Shown: one piece after another, positions 5,121 through 8,614 of the stretch | How positions within the stretch are numbered: the first letter of the stretch is position 1 | Layout of the letters: each line of letters starts with the position of its first letter | Origin: Bdellovibrionales bacterium | Lineage (GTDB): Bacteria; Bdellovibrionota; UBA1018 | NCBI GenBank assembly: GCA_018968995.1 | Contig: JAGWZD010000069.1 | Coordinates: forward strand, 1-8,614 | Direction of reading: 5' to 3' | DNA length: 8,614 nucleotides | Position numbers and translations under genes: made by a program | The notes under the pieces: generated by a model | The model's input: only the letters and a program-made list of their open reading frames with translations | Database searches by the model: none | What the model was told of the DNA's origin: nothing

Positions 5121-8100
5121 ATGAAGAAACCCCTTTTTAAACTGACTTTATTGAGCGCGTGTTGGGCCGGACTCATTAGCATTACGGTTACGCTATCGGC
5201 CCAGTCAGCAGAAAAAAAGAAAAGACAACAAATCTACTCACAGGCCTATCAGGTCCTCAATCAAAGATGTAAGAAAGATTCAAACCATGCTGCCTCAATC
5301 GAAGGCGCAATCGACCATTTCGAGAAAATAAACGATTCCGGGGTAGTGTGTGACCAGAGATCAGACTGGACCAGTGGTTTATCTGAGAAAACTTTGGCAG
5401 CAGAAAGTTTACGTCGATTAAAGCTTTTAAAAGAAGCCCAAACGATCGAGTCATTTTTTACTTATGAAATTCTTTATTCCGGTTTGGATTTATCAAATCC
5501 AAATGCACACAATCAACTCGTTAATCGCATTTGTCCTACAAAACCTTATGCCTATGATTTTAGTTCGATCGCTTCTAAAGAAGCGAAACGACAAAGAATC
5601 AATTTTGATTCGGATTTAAATGACGCCGACAAAAAACTCATCCATTCACCCGGTAATATCTGTACAAATCCGGATCAAACACCGTCTGAGTTCAAAAAAT
5701 TAGTTCAAAAAATAGCCGAAGGATCGATACAAAAGTTTAAAACTATTCCGCAAATCAACAAACAAATCGAAATCACCAAACCAAGCGCACTGTCGGCTAT
5801 TAATCCACTGATTGAAAAAATGAAAACGGCTTGTGGTAAACAAGGCGATAATCAAACCAAAACGAACTCTAAACCATTCGACCCCTACGCTGAACTTAAA
5901 GCTAATAATAGTAAGTTCGCAGTTTCAGATAGGAGTGGACAACAAGCAAACATGCCTGCGCGAATCCAAAAAGCAGAAATTACTAGAGCTGAATTTGATG
6001 CGTCAAGGGTCAGCAGCGTCATTAGCGAAATCTCGTTAACCCCTTATGGTCGACTTTTAGTGACCTCTGTATTTCGAAAAAAACTGGGGATTCCTAAACT
6101 CACGCTTGGGCCAAATGAAATCAAAGAAACGTGTAATCAAATCAAAAAGAAGTATCCAATGGCCCTTGGCAATACGCCCGTTTTTAAACAAGAAGACGTT
6201 AAAAGCGCTTTAACAGAAATTAGAACGCAAATGCCAAAGTCATTGGCCGACACTTTGCCTTATCGATACCCAGAACACTTTAAGCCCAGCATGAAAGACA
6301 TTGATCGAAAACTTGCCTACGAAATTGAATTACAGCCAGACGGTGCTGCCGCTATACAAATATTAACAAAACCACCACGGCTTTTGAGCAGAACCTGTGA
6401 CGCGATCCGCTCGACTGAAAAAAAGCGTCAATGGAACGAAACGGTTCAACAAGGGCTTGCTTACGTTAGCACGGGGCTGATGGTGGCCGGTGCAGCCATT
6501 TCGCTCACGGGAATGGGTGCACCTGCAGGACTTGCATTGATGAGTGCCGGAGTTTCAGCGAGTCTCGTCGACCATTCAGTCAATCAAGCTCATTCACGAG
6601 ATCAATTCATTTTAACAATGGCGCGAGGGCAAGATCAGTTTTATACAAATTTATCTGGCGCAATAAGTGCCGAGCAAATGGATCAAAATCGTACACGCGC
6701 CATCGAAGTTAACCAGGCTAAGAACACTTATGATCAGCAAACTTCAGAAAACAACACACAACTAGGGATAGATTTAGTCACCACCGCTACAGGCTTTGGC
6801 GCAACTAAAGTTCTAGGCGGTTTAAAATATGGATCGGCACTTTATGATGTTGCCGAAGCAGGCGTTGTCAGCGCGATTACCGCACAGGGGGACGCTGGCA
6901 ATTTTGTGCAGGGATTTGTGGGTAATTTTGCCGCAAGCCAAGCGGGGAGTCTGTCACACCTACGAAGGCCGAAAACGGGCGTCTTGGGTGTGAATACTGA
7001 TTTGTCCCCATCCAAAAACGGAGAAGAACTATTTGTCTCAGAAGCAACTAAAACGAGTGGCGGTACAAACCCATTTCCTGGTCTTAAAGAAGTACAAAAT
7101 GGCGAACTCCCACCCCCAATGTCGGAGCAAATACTACAAATTCCCATTCGAGATAAATCAAACAATAAGGCCGTCGAATATGCAGATCAATTAATCATAA
7201 AAGAAGAGGCTCATACAACAACAAACGGACAACCCGTTACGCGATTGATTCGAGTCGATGGCCCAATCGGTAAAATGATTGAGCAATTAGACAAAAAAGG
7301 AACAGTAACCATATTAGAGAAACAAAAAGCTAACGATGGTTATCTTGGTTATTCCACCTATAAATTATTAGATGGCAGTGAAAAACGAGTAATCAGTCTC
7401 ACAACAGGTAGATACAACGTTTATAAGCATGAAGCCTTTCACGACTTAATGAAAAGGCAACGGGAAAACGCAGCCGATCTTGGTCCGTATTCATTTATGT
7501 TTGCAAGCAAATCAAAAGATTTTCAGGGCCCTACTTACAAAGGTTTTTTTTCCACAGAGGAACTCCACACCCATGTTAAAGATGCAATTGCCTTTTTAAC
7601 AATAGGCAAGAACAACGGCTTAATTGATCGTGAAATTGAAAAAAAAATAAAGTTATACAATAAATCTACGATTTACAAAAAATCAAAAAATGAACTTCTA
7701 GGTGAAATCAAAATCAATTACAAATTCTTCCCACTTTCAGAAGAAATGCAAGCAGTTGGCAGTCTAGAGACAGTTAAAAATAAAATAAGCGACATTCAAA
7801 ACCTAATTCCAAAGGTAAGATCAAAAATTGAAGATATAAAAAGTGGAAAAAGTGACATTAAAACGGCTTGGGAAGGACAAAGAAATCTTTTAGCCATTAT
7901 CAATTTAGATAACGACAAAGAAATTTATTACTCAATTCCTAAAGAAGTGTATGACCCAAGCTCAGGAAAAAATGGATTTGAATTAAATGATTTTATAGCT
8001 CACGTAGAGAAAAACTTAACAAAGTTAGATGACATGAGCCTGAAATTAAATAATGAAATTAGCGGTCTATGGAACTTTTTTATAAAAAGAGTTGTAAGTA

Positions 8101-8246
8101 AAGAGTCCCCCACAGCGCGAGAATACCTAGATTTTAAAAGCAGACTCGCAAATCTTAGTAAAGTTGTTTCAATCCATGAGAACTTACCAATAGTGCCTGA
8201 AATAAAAACAGAAAATGTAAAAACAAACTCTTTTTATGATCGTTAG
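5121..8246 (+). CDS. Large exported protein with candidate HExxH zincin motif, function unknown
   Basis: From ATG5121 the protein has 1041 residues. MKKPLFKLTLLSA and the hydrophobic stretch up to AQSA (residue 30) form an export signal. L-S-A-C (11-14) also fits a lipobox, so secretion as a lipoprotein is possible. A TTG at 5043 would place 26 polar residues ahead of the signal and was rejected. The Shine-Dalgarno sequence is weak (GGTGTGG). Residues 31-~440 are charged and helical, with seven Cys (50, 77, 138, 181, 238, 338, 426) and none afterwards. Residues 445-483 are a Gly/Ala-rich hydrophobic segment (GLMVAGAAISLTGMGAPAG). Residues 548-616 are a second one, less hydrophobic. Residues 770-774 are HEAFH, an HExxH zinc-protease-type motif, and EELHTH (813-818) offers a possible third ligand. 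The last ~160 residues are Lys-rich and probably coiled coil. I do not recognise the family. The order suggests a secreted metalloprotease or polymorphic-toxin-like effector; this is inference. The gene is A+T-richer than the left half, and no immunity gene is visible. Confidence 0.85.
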   Translation: MKKPLFKLTLLSACWAGLISITVTLSAQSAEKKKRQQIYSQAYQVLNQRCKKDSNHAASIEGAIDHFEKINDSGVVCDQRSDWTSGLSEKTLAAESLRRLKLLKEAQTIESFFTYEILYSGLDLSNPNAHNQLVNRICPTKPYAYDFSSIASKEAKRQRINFDSDLNDADKKLIHSPGNICTNPDQTPSEFKKLVQKIAEGSIQKFKTIPQINKQIEITKPSALSAINPLIEKMKTACGKQGDNQTKTNSKPFDPYAELKANNSKFAVSDRSGQQANMPARIQKAEITRAEFDASRVSSVISEISLTPYGRLLVTSVFRKKLGIPKLTLGPNEIKETCNQIKKKYPMALGNTPVFKQEDVKSALTEIRTQMPKSLADTLPYRYPEHFKPSMKDIDRKLAYEIELQPDGAAAIQILTKPPRLLSRTCDAIRSTEKKRQWNETVQQGLAYVSTGLMVAGAAISLTGMGAPAGLALMSAGVSASLVDHSVNQAHSRDQFILTMARGQDQFYTNLSGAISAEQMDQNRTRAIEVNQAKNTYDQQTSENNTQLGIDLVTTATGFGATKVLGGLKYGSALYDVAEAGVVSAITAQGDAGNFVQGFVGNFAASQAGSLSHLRRPKTGVLGVNTDLSPSKNGEELFVSEATKTSGGTNPFPGLKEVQNGELPPPMSEQILQIPIRDKSNNKAVEYADQLIIKEEAHTTTNGQPVTRLIRVDGPIGKMIEQLDKKGTVTILEKQKANDGYLGYSTYKLLDGSEKRVISLTTGRYNVYKHEAFHDLMKRQRENAADLGPYSFMFASKSKDFQGPTYKGFFSTEELHTHVKDAIAFLTIGKNNGLIDREIEKKIKLYNKSTIYKKSKNELLGEIKINYKFFPLSEEMQAVGSLETVKNKISDIQNLIPKVRSKIEDIKSGKSDIKTAWEGQRNLLAIINLDNDKEIYYSIPKEVYDPSSGKNGFELNDFIAHVEKNLTKLDDMSLKLNNEISGLWNFFIKRVVSKESPTAREYLDFKSRLANLSKVVSIHENLPIVPEIKTENVKTNSFYDR

Positions 8247-8257
8247 TGTCTTAAATT

Positions 8258-8274
8258 TTCGGGATTACCCCGAA
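8258..8274. other. Hairpin after the large gene
   Basis: TTCGGG-ATTAC-CCCGAA is a perfect 6-bp stem 11 nt after the stop at 8246. No T-run follows on either strand, so it does not meet the usual terminator pattern. GGATT (8262-8266) can pair with AATCC (8273-8277) as an alternative. It may protect the 3' end of the mRNA or act with Rho. No supportable gene lies between it and 8382. Confidence 0.3.
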
Positions 8275-8382
8275 TCCTGTGAAGGTCTAGAAATGAGTCA
8301 CGACGCGTTGGTTTGATAGCACTTCCGCCAATCCTCCGCAAAGTGTTTTGGTGTCTTCATCGTACGCTAGGCATTAACCCGG

Positions 8383-8614
8383 CTATTGACTTTCGATCAA
8401 TCGGGTAACTGCTGTACCACAGCGGGTGCAAACTCCTCGCTGAATCAGATCTTTCTTTTCGACCAATCCCTCAATATTTCCGATGCCGGTAGTGTCCCTG
8501 CATTTCGTGCAATACTGGAGGGCGAGAGTCCGACGGATCGACAGGCTGCTGTGATCGAGCGAAACTCTGGGAGGTGATCGTCCACGAATTTCCGTTTTTC
8601 TGCTGTTTTTTCCA
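8383..8614 (-). CDS. Partial zinc-ribbon-like protein (5' end outside window)
   Basis: A minus-strand frame is open from the window edge to TAG at 8385-8383, 76 residues, with no start codon needed inside the window. Its C-terminal 43 residues read YCTKCR, 24 residues, then VCTRCGTAVTRLIESQ: two CxxC pairs 28 residues apart, with the second knuckle as CTRCG. The pattern 'YC.KCR......G.C..CGT.v.R' resembles the small zinc-ribbon domain DUF5679, known mostly as a stand-alone domain or as a tail on DNA-acting enzymes such as topoisomerases. That comparison is from memory. The opposite strand of this stretch is also open (8386-8577) but shows no domain. The remaining residues (RSPPRVSLDHSSLSIRRTLA) are Arg/Ser-rich. 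The coding call is moderate because only the tail is visible. Confidence 0.4.
   Translation of the reverse strand, partial: GKNSRKTEIRGRSPPRVSLDHSSLSIRRTLALQYCTKCRDTTGIGNIEGLVEKKDLIQRGVCTRCGTAVTRLIESQ

Noticed and set aside
8298..8360. Minus-strand 20-codon frame starting MKTPKHFAEDW
   Set aside because: Too short, with no Shine-Dalgarno sequence that I can defend and no recognised domain; possibly a relic of a mobile element.
8386..8577. Plus-strand frame of 63 codons opposite the zinc-ribbon frame
   Set aside because: It starts at TTG without a ribosome site and has no recognisable pattern; the opposite strand carries the CxxC pairs.
1..8614. CRISPR arrays, tRNA or rRNA genes
   Set aside because: No regularly spaced identical repeats and no tRNA cloverleaf or rRNA-like stretch was seen on reading both strands.

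Overview
The window looks like chromosomal DNA of a Gram-negative bacterium. Every protein with a readable address signal is built for the envelope: a TonB C-terminal domain, a TonB-dependent outer-membrane receptor, a SlyB-like lipoprotein, a small outer-membrane beta-barrel protein, and a very large exported protein. The RCC1-repeat style of the broken gene near 4.5-4.9 kb is common in predatory and other 'deltaproteobacterial-type' lineages (Bdellovibrionota, Myxococcota). I lean that way weakly; nothing here fixes the taxon.

Layout. (1) 1-2417, plus strand: the end of a TonB-family protein, then 44 nt with a Fur-family-like dyad, then a complete ZnuD-like TonB-dependent receptor. This reads as one uptake unit, with receptor and energy transducer side by side. 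(2) 2454-2948, minus strand: a SlyB-like glycine-zipper lipoprotein converging on the receptor gene. It has a perfect TTGACA -35 box and a probably very short leader. (3) 2949-3739: a structured leader followed by a small outer-membrane beta-barrel gene on the plus strand. (4) 3740-4936: a scar zone. It holds a possible terminator, the left end and orfA of an IS3-type element with a broken frame, an orfB stub lacking its catalytic domain, a two-repeat RCC1 fragment on the opposite strand cut where the IS remnant begins, and a second sequence resembling the IS left end. (5) 5121-8246: one 1041-residue exported protein, visibly richer in A+T than the genes at the left. It has cysteines only in its first 426 residues, then Gly/Ala-rich hydrophobic segments, then a candidate HExxH zincin motif (HEAFH, residues 770-774). 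(6) 8247-8614: a small hairpin, then the 3' end of a minus-strand reading frame with two CxxC pairs (zinc-ribbon-like) running off the window.

How the genes relate: genes 1 and 2 plausibly cooperate in metal or metallophore import. The lipoprotein and the barrel protein are independent envelope genes. The IS/RCC1 scar and the base-composition change suggest that the right half is accessory DNA. The best candidate for something undescribed is the large protein. It has the general order of a polymorphic-toxin or secreted-protease protein (export signal, large N-terminal region, hydrophobic Gly/Ala pre-toxin-like segment, enzymatic-looking C-terminal part), but no immunity gene is visible and I do not recognise its family. 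No tRNA, rRNA or CRISPR array was seen.
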